A stretch of DNA of 6,211 nucleotides from CAZGSG01 sp964528095 (GCA_964528095.1 CAZGSG010000350.1:1-6211), one strand, 5' to 3'. Positions 1-5,685 are shown, counted from the stretch's first letter. Program-made: numbers and translations. Notes: generated by a model not told the origin, from the sequence alone.

Positions 1-2
1 AA

Positions 3-749
3 GATCCAGTTGATATTTTTCGACGGGATTTCTTAAACTCCCGTATTGCATTACATACAAGCATTATCGCGCTAAATCAAGAAGAGCTTGCCAAATTGAG
101 TTCTGAAGAACAAAAACTTGCAGGCATACTGATCGGCAGAAAGGCGGAAGAGGATTGGGAAATAGAGCTCCAAAAAATAAGAGATATTGAAACTCAAAAT
201 GAATTGCTGGAAATCCTGGATTGTCGTAAAAAGAAAAAGCAAATAAAGGTGCTAGATGGGCTACAGTTTTCACCAATGAAGGTAACAGCGTTCATATTTG
301 CTGCAGCTCAAAAAGGGTTTACGTATAGTTTGTATCAAAGCCATTACTTTTCTAAAAGCATTGATAGTTCTAAGATGCCTGAAATGGTGGTTACATTACC
401 TGACGGGCAGTTAATGAAGCATGGAGTGACGGAATTAACGCCTGGGCAAGTAAGAGGTGCCATGAACCAAAAACATTCTTTGGTGGCAAAATTCATTGAT
501 CGTAATGACTTGTGGCATTGCTTCTTTTATACATATGCAGGAATTGCTGGTGAAGAAGAAGGGCATGGTCCTCATATGCACTATATATCCAGTGCTTACG
601 GAATTCCGCGGGAAAAAGTACTAAAGGAACTTAAAAAAAATAAATATCAGCTACCATCACAACATATTTTTATGGATAAGCCGTACCGAAATAGCCTGTA
701 CGCAGGATATGATGGAAACACAGGAGAGATGCCGACGGGTAGCTTGTAA
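3..749 (+). CDS. Hypothetical protein, 5'-truncated by the window edge
   Basis: The frame is open from the first bases to the TAA at 747-749, giving 248 residues. There is no in-frame ATG until nucleotide 276, and the TTG at 96 sits inside an already open frame, so the true start is before the window. I do not recognise a named family. The N-terminal third is charged and probably helical, rich in Glu, Lys and Gln. The C-terminal part is best conserved in my recollection of Bacteroidota hypothetical proteins: a W-H-C-F-F stretch near partial residues 171-175, then HGPHMHYIS at 188-196 and a PREKVLKELKK helix. Three His close together (188, 191, 193) could bind metal, but this is inference. No signal peptide or membrane segment is visible in this part. 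A small GC-rich palindrome follows the stop directly. The downstream gene points the other way, so this gene ends its transcription unit here. Confidence 0.8.
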   Translation, partial: DPVDIFRRDFLNSRIALHTSIIALNQEELAKLSSEEQKLAGILIGRKAEEDWEIELQKIRDIETQNELLEILDCRKKKKQIKVLDGLQFSPMKVTAFIFAAAQKGFTYSLYQSHYFSKSIDSSKMPEMVVTLPDGQLMKHGVTELTPGQVRGAMNQKHSLVAKFIDRNDLWHCFFYTYAGIAGEEEGHGPHMHYISSAYGIPREKVLKELKKNKYQLPSQHIFMDKPYRNSLYAGYDGNTGEMPTGSL

Positions 750-750
750 T

Positions 751-765
751 TAGGCGAGTCGCCTA
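751..765. other. GC-rich palindrome just after the stop codon
   Basis: TAGGCGA and TCGCCTA are perfect inverted repeats around one G, so a 6-bp stem with an AGT triloop is possible. It starts 2 nt after the TAA of the upstream gene and lies in a convergent intergenic stretch. No T tract follows on either strand, so an intrinsic terminator is doubtful. A protein-binding site or a transcript-end stabilising hairpin is equally possible. Confidence 0.4.
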
Positions 766-773
766 GGATATGT

Positions 774-874
774 GTGATTGATAAACACCAAGCAATAAGG
801 CTAAAAAGATCTTTCGAAAAAGTGTATTTCCAAGCTGCATTTAAAAAAAGTTCATAGCTAAATAAATCGATCAC
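774..874. repeat. Imperfect 9-bp inverted repeat spanning the convergent gap
   Basis: GTGATTGAT (774-782) pairs with ATCGATCAC (866-874), with one G-U pair. The AT-rich 83 nt between them include an AAAGATCTTT palindrome. I see no gene and no clear terminator in 750-907. The arms could close a folded transcript end for the two converging genes, but the spacing is wide and chance pairing is not excluded. Confidence 0.25.
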
Positions 875-907
875 TAGGAGAAATAATCTTAATTCTCGCT
901 GTATGTT

Positions 908-1894
908 TCAACAAAAATCGTCAATTGAAACTTCCCCCTTCCATTCTAATCCTTGTGCTAGGTTGAAATTTTTTTTGGCCCCAGTTTCTGTAAAAAAACT
1001 CCCAAGGTTTGAATGAACAAATAAACCATTCTCATAAGTGATCCGCGCCAGCAGCCAGGGCTTAATATTGTCATCATCAATCTTGCTCATAATCCAAATC
1101 GAATTTTCGTCTTGAGACAATGCAAAATCTATGGTGATTGATTCCGAATATTTGTTGCGCGAAAACACAGCGCCTACTTTTATGTTTTTGGCATAGTCTG
1201 CTAAAGCATACTTAGTAATCTCTTGTGGGCAACAAGGAAATTCGGTGGGTGTTTTCCATTCTTTTTGAACAGCATTTTGAGTTATTGATGAAAACAGACC
1301 AAATTCATTTGAAGGAGATTGGCTATTATCGTTACTAAGGGAACTCCATCCTTTCCACACAATATGTCTTTCGAAGGTATTAGTAGTTTCTTTTTGTGCC
1401 CATTTACTTAATCGTTCCCATGAAATTTGAGCTTTCTCAGAAGAAACCGTTTTCATCCATGAAAAGTTAGGATCATCCTTTATATAATTTCCGATTATGG
1501 AAGGATTTTCGAGAAGAGCTTCTATACTACCACAGCGGAATTTTATTCGCTTTAGTGTTATTGGGTTATTCAATATGTTCTCTAACCTGGTGAGCCAACG
1601 TAAATTTTCTGGACGGTTATTTTGTCGGTTAGTATCTATACGGTCAACTACATGTGATTGACTAGGGGTATCTCCGTGAAATACAGATGCAATTATTCTA
1701 TGAACTGGTTCGGGACCAATTTTCAAATACATTCTTGGATCAGGCTTTCCAAATGTCCACTGGTCGTCTTCTATACGTATTCGTTTACCTTCACGGAAAT
1801 GGCGTAGAACAGCACCATTGTCACGTACAGAATATTGTTCATTCTTATAGATGCATTTTTTCTCTTCCTTATAATTATCAATGTTTATTTGCAT
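908..1894 (-). CDS. HNH-family endonuclease-like protein with Arg in place of the central His
   Basis: The 328-residue product carries an HNH_3-type core in its N-terminal third. It has VHRIIASVFHG (64-74) with His65-Arg66, then HVVDRIDTNR (81-90), then NNRPENLRW (92-100) with Asn92 and Asn97. In such HNH proteins the central motif normally reads V-(D/N)-H-I-D, where the His is the general base for phosphodiester hydrolysis. Here residue 85 is Arg, encoded by CGT (1640-1642 on this strand); a His codon CAT is one transition away. The motifs around it are intact, so the fold should be kept while cleavage may be lost or changed. Residues 219-328 form a separate Cys-Cys-containing, beta-rich C-terminal region ending DDFC, which I recall as common in Bacteroidota members. 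The ATG at 1894 is the first in frame and lies 57 nt after the upstream GNAT-like gene, so co-transcription is plausible. No methyltransferase or restriction partner is adjacent. Confidence 0.88.
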   Translation of the reverse strand: MQINIDNYKEEKKCIYKNEQYSVRDNGAVLRHFREGKRIRIEDDQWTFGKPDPRMYLKIGPEPVHRIIASVFHGDTPSQSHVVDRIDTNRQNNRPENLRWLTRLENILNNPITLKRIKFRCGSIEALLENPSIIGNYIKDDPNFSWMKTVSSEKAQISWERLSKWAQKETTNTFERHIVWKGWSSLSNDNSQSPSNEFGLFSSITQNAVQKEWKTPTEFPCCPQEITKYALADYAKNIKVGAVFSRNKYSESITIDFALSQDENSIWIMSKIDDDNIKPWLLARITYENGLFVHSNLGSFFTETGAKKNFNLAQGLEWKGEVSIDDFC

Positions 1895-1951
1895 TTGGTT
1901 GCATATTATTGAAGAACTAATGAGGAGCTAAGATTCTTGCTGTAGATATCG

Positions 1952-2401
1952 TTAATACCGGATTTTAAAATACAAATCTTTATTAGGATCATTTTCCGAG
2001 TACAGGTTCGTAGTTTTTACAATTTGCAGCATATCCTCTTTTTGAGTAGGCAATGCACCACGGCCCAGCATTCTTTGTTTAAAACTATCCGTTAGCAAAG
2101 TTAAAAAAACGGGATAGCCGTAGAAATTGCCAACCATAAAAACGAGCCAGATCATTCTTTTTCCCAATCCCATCCCCTTCATTTCGGAGGGCAGAAAAAT
2201 ATTGGGTATTTCAACAGCTTTGCTACATTCACGAACTTCAATTCTCATGAGACATGTACTTTTACCGCTTTGTGGGTCAAAAGCGGATGCCTCGATTAGT
2301 TCTTTCTTTTCTACCAGAAATTGCCAATTATTTATTTTTACGAAACTGAGCAATTCGCTGATACGTTCAATTATAAGACGTTCAATTTCACTACTATTCA
2401 T
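1952..2401 (-). CDS. Small protein with GNAT acetyltransferase-like motif A
   Basis: This 149-residue protein has length and pattern consistent with the GNAT fold. Residues 62-71 (AVEIPNIFLP) look like strand beta-4. They are followed by M-K-G-M-G-L-G-K-R-M (74-83), which fits the R/Q-x-x-G-x-G/A acetyl-CoA pyrophosphate-binding motif with Lys75 in the first place. A helix and the strand YPVFLTLLT (96-104) come next, then SFKQRMLGRGALP (106-118), which resembles the motif-B segment after which many GNATs place 'y.k.GF'. No substrate can be assigned, and an activity-free GNAT-like fold is possible. The gene is the middle one of three on this strand, 125 nt after the UDG-like gene and 57 nt before the HNH gene. 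The ATG at 2401 is the first in frame after an AT-rich leader without a Shine-Dalgarno site. Confidence 0.6.
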   Translation of the reverse strand: MNSSEIERLIIERISELLSFVKINNWQFLVEKKELIEASAFDPQSGKSTCLMRIEVRECSKAVEIPNIFLPSEMKGMGLGKRMIWLVFMVGNFYGYPVFLTLLTDSFKQRMLGRGALPTQKEDMLQIVKTTNLYSENDPNKDLYFKIRY

Positions 2402-2426
2402 ATATTATCAATTATCCGAATGATAG

Positions 2427-2449
2427 AATTTGCTTTTATTTTGCAAATT
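2427..2449. promoter_or_regulatory. AT-rich inverted repeat upstream of the GNAT-like gene
   Basis: AATTTGC (2427-2433) and GCAAATT (2443-2449) are perfect 7-bp inverted repeats separated by 9 nt of A and T. They lie 26 nt upstream of the GNAT-like start codon in a 125-nt gap. The position suits an operator. A weak hairpin in the polycistronic transcript is the alternative, and the AT-rich context makes chance possible. Confidence 0.3.
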
Positions 2450-2526
2450 GGTCCTTTATGCATTGGATGTGACTCAAAAGCAAACAGTAAATTCACTCTA
2501 CCGACAGTAGTTTTTTCCTACTACAA

Positions 2527-3333
2527 TTACCTAATTAGCTTCAGCAATATTTCAGGCGGAGGTAGTTTATTACGACTAACATTTCCCCAAATAATAAGAA
2601 TTTCGGTATTATAATCATTGATCAAGGTAACACAATTGTATACTACCCTTTCTGCTGGTTCTTCTTTTTGTTTACTCTTCAACCTGAATCCTTCTGGAAT
2701 ACCTAAGCAGTCTTGAAATTTATCCCATGATGTTCTTATGATAAGTTTGTTTCTTAAATAAGGATTGGCTATTTCTTGACAGGCTTTGATGGCAAATTGA
2801 AGAGAATATTTTTTGATAGCCTTCCGATTATTTTCCAAATAACCTATTATGCTATTAATGCCTTTCGTATGCCATGGAATCAGTTCAATACTCAGGTAAT
2901 TATGATATCCAACCGGAATTGCGTATTCCTTCATGGCCAAGTATGTGGCTAAGGGATCTCTTCGACTACGAAAGTGCCAATTACAAGTTACTTTGAATGG
3001 AGCTCGGCGTTGGTTTTGGATATACAGATCAATCTGGTCTTTTACAAACGACTTATACTTAAAATCTATTGAGGAAGAGAAACGATCAATATGCTGTACA
3101 GGTCTACCAGAACCTGGATTATAATTGAGGACTACAATTTCCAGGTTGCCGGTTCCTGTCCATCCCCAATATGGTTCGGGCAAATAATTACATGAAAGAT
3201 CTTTGGGATCAATTTTATTTAAAATTGTGGAAGGCCATTCAAAATATTGGCTGGAGCGGTTTTCAGGGCTGCATTGCAGCCATTGCTGGATAAACTGATC
3301 CCAAAAGTCAAAATATTTGTCCATTTGATTCAA
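2527..3333 (-). CDS. Hypothetical protein, possibly uracil-DNA-glycosylase-like fold
   Basis: This 268-residue protein is not one I can name with certainty. Three segments recall the uracil-DNA glycosylase superfamily and related DUF1643-type proteins. First, a strand ending in N-P-G (LEIVVLNYNPGSG, 64-76) follows the aromatic PEPYWGW (52-58). Second, SIELIPWHT (148-156) resembles the N/E-L-x-P strand. Third, a late strand ILIIWGN (245-251) matches the 'v-v-l-x-W-G' edge seen in that fold. The middle is basic and aromatic (NWHFRSRRD, 118-126), which would suit nucleic acid contact. The assignment rests on motif order only and could be wrong; a structure prediction would settle it. There is no signal peptide or membrane helix. 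The gene is first in a three-gene minus-strand set and diverges from the MNT-HEPN gene across 136 nt. The start at 3333 is the first in-frame ATG; a second ATG lies three codons in. Confidence 0.6.
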   Translation of the reverse strand: MNQMDKYFDFWDQFIQQWLQCSPENRSSQYFEWPSTILNKIDPKDLSCNYLPEPYWGWTGTGNLEIVVLNYNPGSGRPVQHIDRFSSSIDFKYKSFVKDQIDLYIQNQRRAPFKVTCNWHFRSRRDPLATYLAMKEYAIPVGYHNYLSIELIPWHTKGINSIIGYLENNRKAIKKYSLQFAIKACQEIANPYLRNKLIIRTSWDKFQDCLGIPEGFRLKSKQKEEPAERVVYNCVTLINDYNTEILIIWGNVSRNKLPPPEILLKLIR

Positions 3334-3380
3334 GAAACAATTATAAAGATCGTTTAGCTAAGGAAGTAAAACTGAGCGTA

Positions 3381-3402
3381 AACAGTTCTAAAACAGTCTA
3401 AA
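3381..3402. repeat. Tandem 11-bp repeat in a divergent promoter region
   Basis: AACAGTTCTAA (3381-3391) is followed directly by AACAGTCTAAA (3392-3402), sharing AACAGT and CTAA. They lie in the 136-nt gap (3334-3469) between the leftward UDG-like gene and the rightward MNT-HEPN gene, where a shared regulator could bind. The same gap has TA-N3-TTTG at 3409-3417, close to the Bacteroidota -7 element (TAnnTTTG) but one base too long. No good -33 partner is visible, so no promoter is called. Confidence 0.3.
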
Positions 3403-3469
3403 GTAACTATTTTTTGAAGTATCTTTAAATATCGTAATTATCATTGTTCATATATTCCATTACACAGAC

Positions 3470-4330
3470 ATGAAACCTTCTTTCGATCAACTACCACCAC
3501 AGAAACAGAACGAGATTCGCCGCATCGTTGAGGTGATTAAACAGGTCGTTGATCCTGAGATGGTCATATTGTTTGGCAGCTATGCCAAGGGAACGCATGT
3601 GGATAACCGATATGTATCGGATGGAATTTTGTATGAATATATCAGTGACTATGATTTTTTGGTTGTAACCAAAAATAATGAAGAGCGAGCCACTACCCAA
3701 GAATTACAGATCATGCAGCAGACAGAAGATATTGAGCCTGCTGTGAACTTGGAAATTCATGAAATCGATTTCATTAACAAGGGCTGGGAATGGGGCAATT
3801 ATTTTTGGGTGGATATAGTTAAAGAAGGTTGGGTATTATTTGATAAAAAGACAGTGCAATTTGCTGAACCGAAGGTATTGACCCTGGAAGAGAAAAAGCA
3901 GAAGGCTCAACAATACTTTGATACTTGGTATCCTGCTGGAATTAGAAAATTAGAAGGTGCAGTTTTTTATCAAACAAAAGGTAAGGACTGTTTTAGAGAT
4001 AGTGTTTTCATGTTGCACCAAGCTACAGAGTGCTTATTTTATGCTATGCTTCTTGTTTTCACGGATTACAAACCTAAAATTCATAACCTTTGGAAACTCA
4101 GAAAGAAAGCAAAGCCTTTTTCTGAAGATCTATTTCTGGTTTTTAGGGCTGAAACTGATAAAAACGAAAAGCGGCTATTCGAGTTACTAAAGCAAGGATA
4201 TATTGAAGCTCGTTATGATCCAATATTTAACATTACAGATGATGATTTGAAAATTCTAGTTGATAAAGTTTCAATAATGATTCCCATTGTAGAGAAGAGT
4301 TGTAAGGAATATATATCTGCACTTGGATAG
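3470..4330 (+). CDS. MNT nucleotidyltransferase-HEPN domain fusion protein
   Basis: The 286-residue product joins two domains. Residues 1-130 form a minimal nucleotidyltransferase of the pol-beta type: strand MVILFGSYAKG (31-41) with Gly36-Ser37, then SDYDFLVV (59-66) with the metal-binding pair Asp60 and Asp62, and NLEIHEIDF (93-101) as the likely third acidic strand (Glu95). An 18-residue insert between the first two motifs fits a subgroup I recall in Bacteroidota. Residues 141-284 form a HEPN helical bundle with FMLHQATE (180-187), KPKIHNLWKL (201-210) and ARYDPIF (247-253). In two-gene MNT/HEPN toxin-antitoxin pairs, MNT modifies HEPN by nucleotide transfer; here both are one chain. The canonical HEPN RNase signature R-x4-6-H is absent after Arg248; an R176-x6-H183 pair occurs in an earlier helix. 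Biological role is unknown: self-controlled RNase and plain nucleotidyltransferase are both open. It ends 12 nt from the stop of the convergent XRE gene. Confidence 0.93.
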   Translation: MKPSFDQLPPQKQNEIRRIVEVIKQVVDPEMVILFGSYAKGTHVDNRYVSDGILYEYISDYDFLVVTKNNEERATTQELQIMQQTEDIEPAVNLEIHEIDFINKGWEWGNYFWVDIVKEGWVLFDKKTVQFAEPKVLTLEEKKQKAQQYFDTWYPAGIRKLEGAVFYQTKGKDCFRDSVFMLHQATECLFYAMLLVFTDYKPKIHNLWKLRKKAKPFSEDLFLVFRAETDKNEKRLFELLKQGYIEARYDPIFNITDDDLKILVDKVSIMIPIVEKSCKEYISALG

Positions 4331-4342
4331 TCAATTTATCTA

Positions 4343-4636
4343 TTATTTGCTGGGAAATGGTTTCTTATATTTTTTATTGTCGGGAAGTTCACCATCGTAA
4401 TCAAACAGAGTTTTAATTGGAACAAGAAGAGCTTTAGATAATTTTAAAATGGTTTGAAATTCAATGTTCATTTTCCCATGCTCTATTTTACTTAGTTTAG
4501 TTTGTTCAAGTCTACAAAGTGCTTCTACCTGAGTTAGAGTTAGTCCTCTATGTTTTCTTATTTGACGTAATCTAATTCCAAATTTTTCAAGTTCATTATT
4601 AAGCTCAATTAGTTGCTTTTCAAGTTCGTTTGCCAT
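4343..4636 (-). CDS. XRE-family helix-turn-helix transcriptional regulator
   Basis: This is a 97-residue DNA-binding protein. The lambda-repressor-like HTH spans about 20-80: IRLRQIRKHRGLTL, then TQVEALCRLEQTKLSKIEHG covering the turn and recognition helix (helix 3 around 44-52), then two closing helices ending LFDY. Residues 1-19 form a charged, probably coiled N-terminal helix, and the tail (82-97) is short and basic. It has no protease, sensor or kinase domain, so it should be a simple repressor or activator. The ATG at 4636 is the first in frame. A palindrome 49-66 nt upstream, inside a plausible promoter, suggests autoregulation. It is tail to tail with the MNT-HEPN gene with a 12-nt gap, too short for a terminator, so the two transcripts probably overlap and could act as mutual antisense. 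Convergent orientation argues against an ordinary toxin-antitoxin operon. Confidence 0.93.
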   Translation of the reverse strand: MANELEKQLIELNNELEKFGIRLRQIRKHRGLTLTQVEALCRLEQTKLSKIEHGKMNIEFQTILKLSKALLVPIKTLFDYDGELPDNKKYKKPFPSK

Positions 4637-4673
4637 TTTAGATTGTTGTTATGCGGCAAACTGGCGATTAGGG

Positions 4674-4711
4674 TAAAAATATTTTAGGTCGTATATGACC
4701 TATTTCAAAAA
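4674..4711 (-). promoter_or_regulatory. Candidate Bacteroidota promoter for the XRE gene
   Basis: On the minus strand TATTTTTA (4681-4674) matches 7 of 8 bases of the -7 element TAnnTTTG, and TTTG (4709-4706) can serve as the -33 element. Transcription would start about 30 nt before the ATG. The 24-nt spacing is longer than usual, so the call is tentative. A palindrome lies between the two elements. Confidence 0.35.
4685..4702. promoter_or_regulatory. Palindromic operator candidate upstream of the XRE gene
   Basis: TAGGTC and GACCTA form perfect 6-bp arms around GTATAT, and the 18-nt site is symmetric except for one pair. It lies between the candidate -33 and -7 elements of the XRE gene. A repressor dimer bound there would block RNA polymerase. 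Autoregulation by the XRE protein is the simplest reading. The site could also affect plus-strand transcription into the structured region on its right. Confidence 0.5.
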
Positions 4712-4762
4712 TCCTTCTTATATTCGCAAAGAAGCGTACATAATTCTTTACGTCATTTCTGA

Positions 4763-4890
4763 GTGTCTGATAAGCAACCAGTATGATTGTAAGGAATCCC
4801 ACATACTACCGCATTAAGCGCAGGGTCCATTTTTTACTTCATTTCCGTAGCAGCTTATCAGGCACGGATCATGACAAGGGCCCTGGCTTA
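4763..4890 (+). promoter_or_regulatory. Two interleaved 13-bp stems, candidate RNA switch or pseudoknot
   Basis: Stem a is GTGTCTGATAAGC (4763-4775) with GCTTATCAGGCAC (4853-4865): 13 pairs including one G-U. Stem b is 4815-4828 with 4878-4890: TAAGC/GCTTA, a bulged G at 4820, then CAGGGTCC/GGGCCCTG with one G-U. The order is a-b-a'-b', so the stems either exclude each other or form a pseudoknot. When b forms, a' can be held in a nested hairpin (4844-4851 with 4862-4868). A smaller AGTATG/CATACT hairpin (4780-4785, 4802-4807) lies inside a. No known riboswitch class is recognised. Confidence 0.5.
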
Positions 4891-4899
4891 TTTTATTTT
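4815..4899 (+). terminator. Hairpin b followed by a T-rich tract
   Basis: The GC-rich stem b runs straight into TTTTATTTT (4891-4899), the layout of a Rho-independent terminator for plus-strand RNA. The 49-nt loop is larger than usual but can fold into its own hairpin. Formation would compete with stem a, which is the logic of an attenuator. Confidence 0.4.
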
Positions 4900-4900
4900 C

Positions 4901-4926
4901 TGCCTGCATCACACGGTCTACAGGCA
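4901..4926 (+). other. Short hairpin with a competing partner
   Basis: TGCCTG (4901-4906) pairs with CAGGCA (4921-4926). The same TGCCTG can instead pair with CAGGCA at 4859-4864, which is part of stem a'. This adds a third option to the pairing network to its left. CACACG (4910-4915) with CGTGTG (4941-4946) is a further alternative. Confidence 0.3.
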
Positions 4927-4977
4927 CATTCTTCACTTATCGTGTGTTCGGCTATACCTCAGTTATTCCCGATTTCC

Positions 4978-4999
4978 TCTTCCGGCTTTTGCCAGAAGA
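4978..4999. other. Compact hairpin with a TTTT loop
   Basis: TCTTC and GAAGA plus GGC and GCC pair around one C-A mismatch and a four-T loop, giving eight pairs. No T tract follows on either strand. It would be a stable local fold in RNA of either strand. Confidence 0.35.
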
Positions 5000-5033
5000 C
5001 AGCTCTGTACCCCGTTTGTATATCCATGAAAAC

Positions 5034-5077
5034 TGCGGAGAGTAGGTTATTGCAGTTTCCTGCTGCTCCGCATTTTT
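5034..5077 (+). terminator. Terminator-like hairpin, copy 1 of the GCGGAG design
   Basis: Outer stem TGCGGAG (5034-5040) pairs with CTCCGCA (5066-5072). A 1x2 internal loop (A5041 against TG 5064-5065) follows, then the inner stem GTAGG (5042-5046) with CCTGC (5059-5063). TTTTT (5073-5077) follows directly, as in an intrinsic terminator. An alternative stem AAACTGC (5030-5036) with GCAGTTT (5052-5058) uses part of the same bases and would prevent this fold. Confidence 0.55.
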
Positions 5078-5381
5078 CTCGTCCTATCTACTACATACAC
5101 CCGAAATTCATTACCACCTTCTTTTTTATTTTCAGTTTACCTGAATTACTCCTGTTTCACATAACGAGTGCTTCATTCAATCAGGCGGGCCAGTTTGTTG
5201 TTAATCTGACACGGATGCAGCTTCTTATTTATTTGACGAAATATCACCAGAGGGTAGCTGGGTTTCGACAATTTCTAGCCCTGATTCTTTTTTCTACAAG
5301 TCTTTGTGAGCATACGATCTTTTTTTCTTTCTTCTGTAAATGTTCCATCAGACCCGTTGAATCCGTATCAAAGCCCCCTGT

Positions 5382-5441
5382 GGTTGCAAACCAGTTAACT
5401 ATTCTGTCAGTTGCTTATGGGAACTGGATGCAACCTTTTTT
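5382..5441 (+). terminator. Strong terminator-like hairpin with six T
   Basis: GGTTGCA (5382-5388) pairs with TGCAACC (5429-5435) and CCAGTT (5391-5396) with AACTGG (5422-5427). They are separated by a 2x1 internal loop and capped by a further AACT/AGTT pairing. TTTTTT (5436-5441) follows. Thirteen pairs plus a T tract make this a good plus-strand terminator, although no gene clearly ends just before it. Confidence 0.6.
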
Positions 5442-5458
5442 CATGTTTGAGGATTACG

Positions 5459-5504
5459 GCGGAGGACAGGTGAAAGCACACACCTGTTTCTCCGCATTTT
5501 TTTT
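5459..5504 (+). terminator. Strong terminator-like hairpin, copy 2 of the GCGGAG design
   Basis: Outer stem GCGGAG (5459-5464) pairs with CTCCGC (5490-5495). A 1x2 internal loop (G5465 against TT 5488-5489) follows, then the inner stem ACAGGTG (5466-5472) with CACCTGT (5481-5487) and an 8-nt loop. Eight T (5497-5504) follow after one A. It lies 17 nt after the previous hairpin, so the two act as a tandem pair on plus-strand RNA. Confidence 0.7.
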
Positions 5505-5685
5505 CCCATCAGTCACCAAAACACTTAGCCATATGCACTTATTTATCATTTCCTGCAAACAGTTTGTAACATCTACCAACCAGCTATTCAGGCCAGAGCT
5601 TGATCGTGTGATACTTTGCCAGCAACGGGTAAAATGTCCAGACAATGCATCCACACGCTGGTCCTCTATTGATCACCTATAAACC

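Noticed and set aside
96..749. TTG at 96 as the start codon of the first gene
   Set aside because: The frame is open upstream to the window edge and the upstream codons read as normal protein, so the TTG is more simply an internal Leu codon.
3470..4636. Classical toxin-antitoxin operon of HEPN and XRE genes
   Set aside because: The two genes converge and are not co-transcribed. The MNT part that would act as antitoxin is already fused to HEPN. The pair may still interact, but the standard operon model does not fit.
5164..5450. Decayed minus-strand gene (coding-like runs near 5170-5235 and 5290-5440)
   Set aside because: Short runs read plausibly as protein, but they lie in different frames with several stops and match no family I know, so a pseudogene cannot be supported.
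4783..5682. Plus-strand open frame of 299 codons as a real protein gene
   Set aside because: The product is very low in acidic residues and rich in Phe, Ser, His and Cys. It has no recognisable domain or signal peptide, and the DNA holds four terminator-like hairpins. It is kept as a finding because its length is unexpected.
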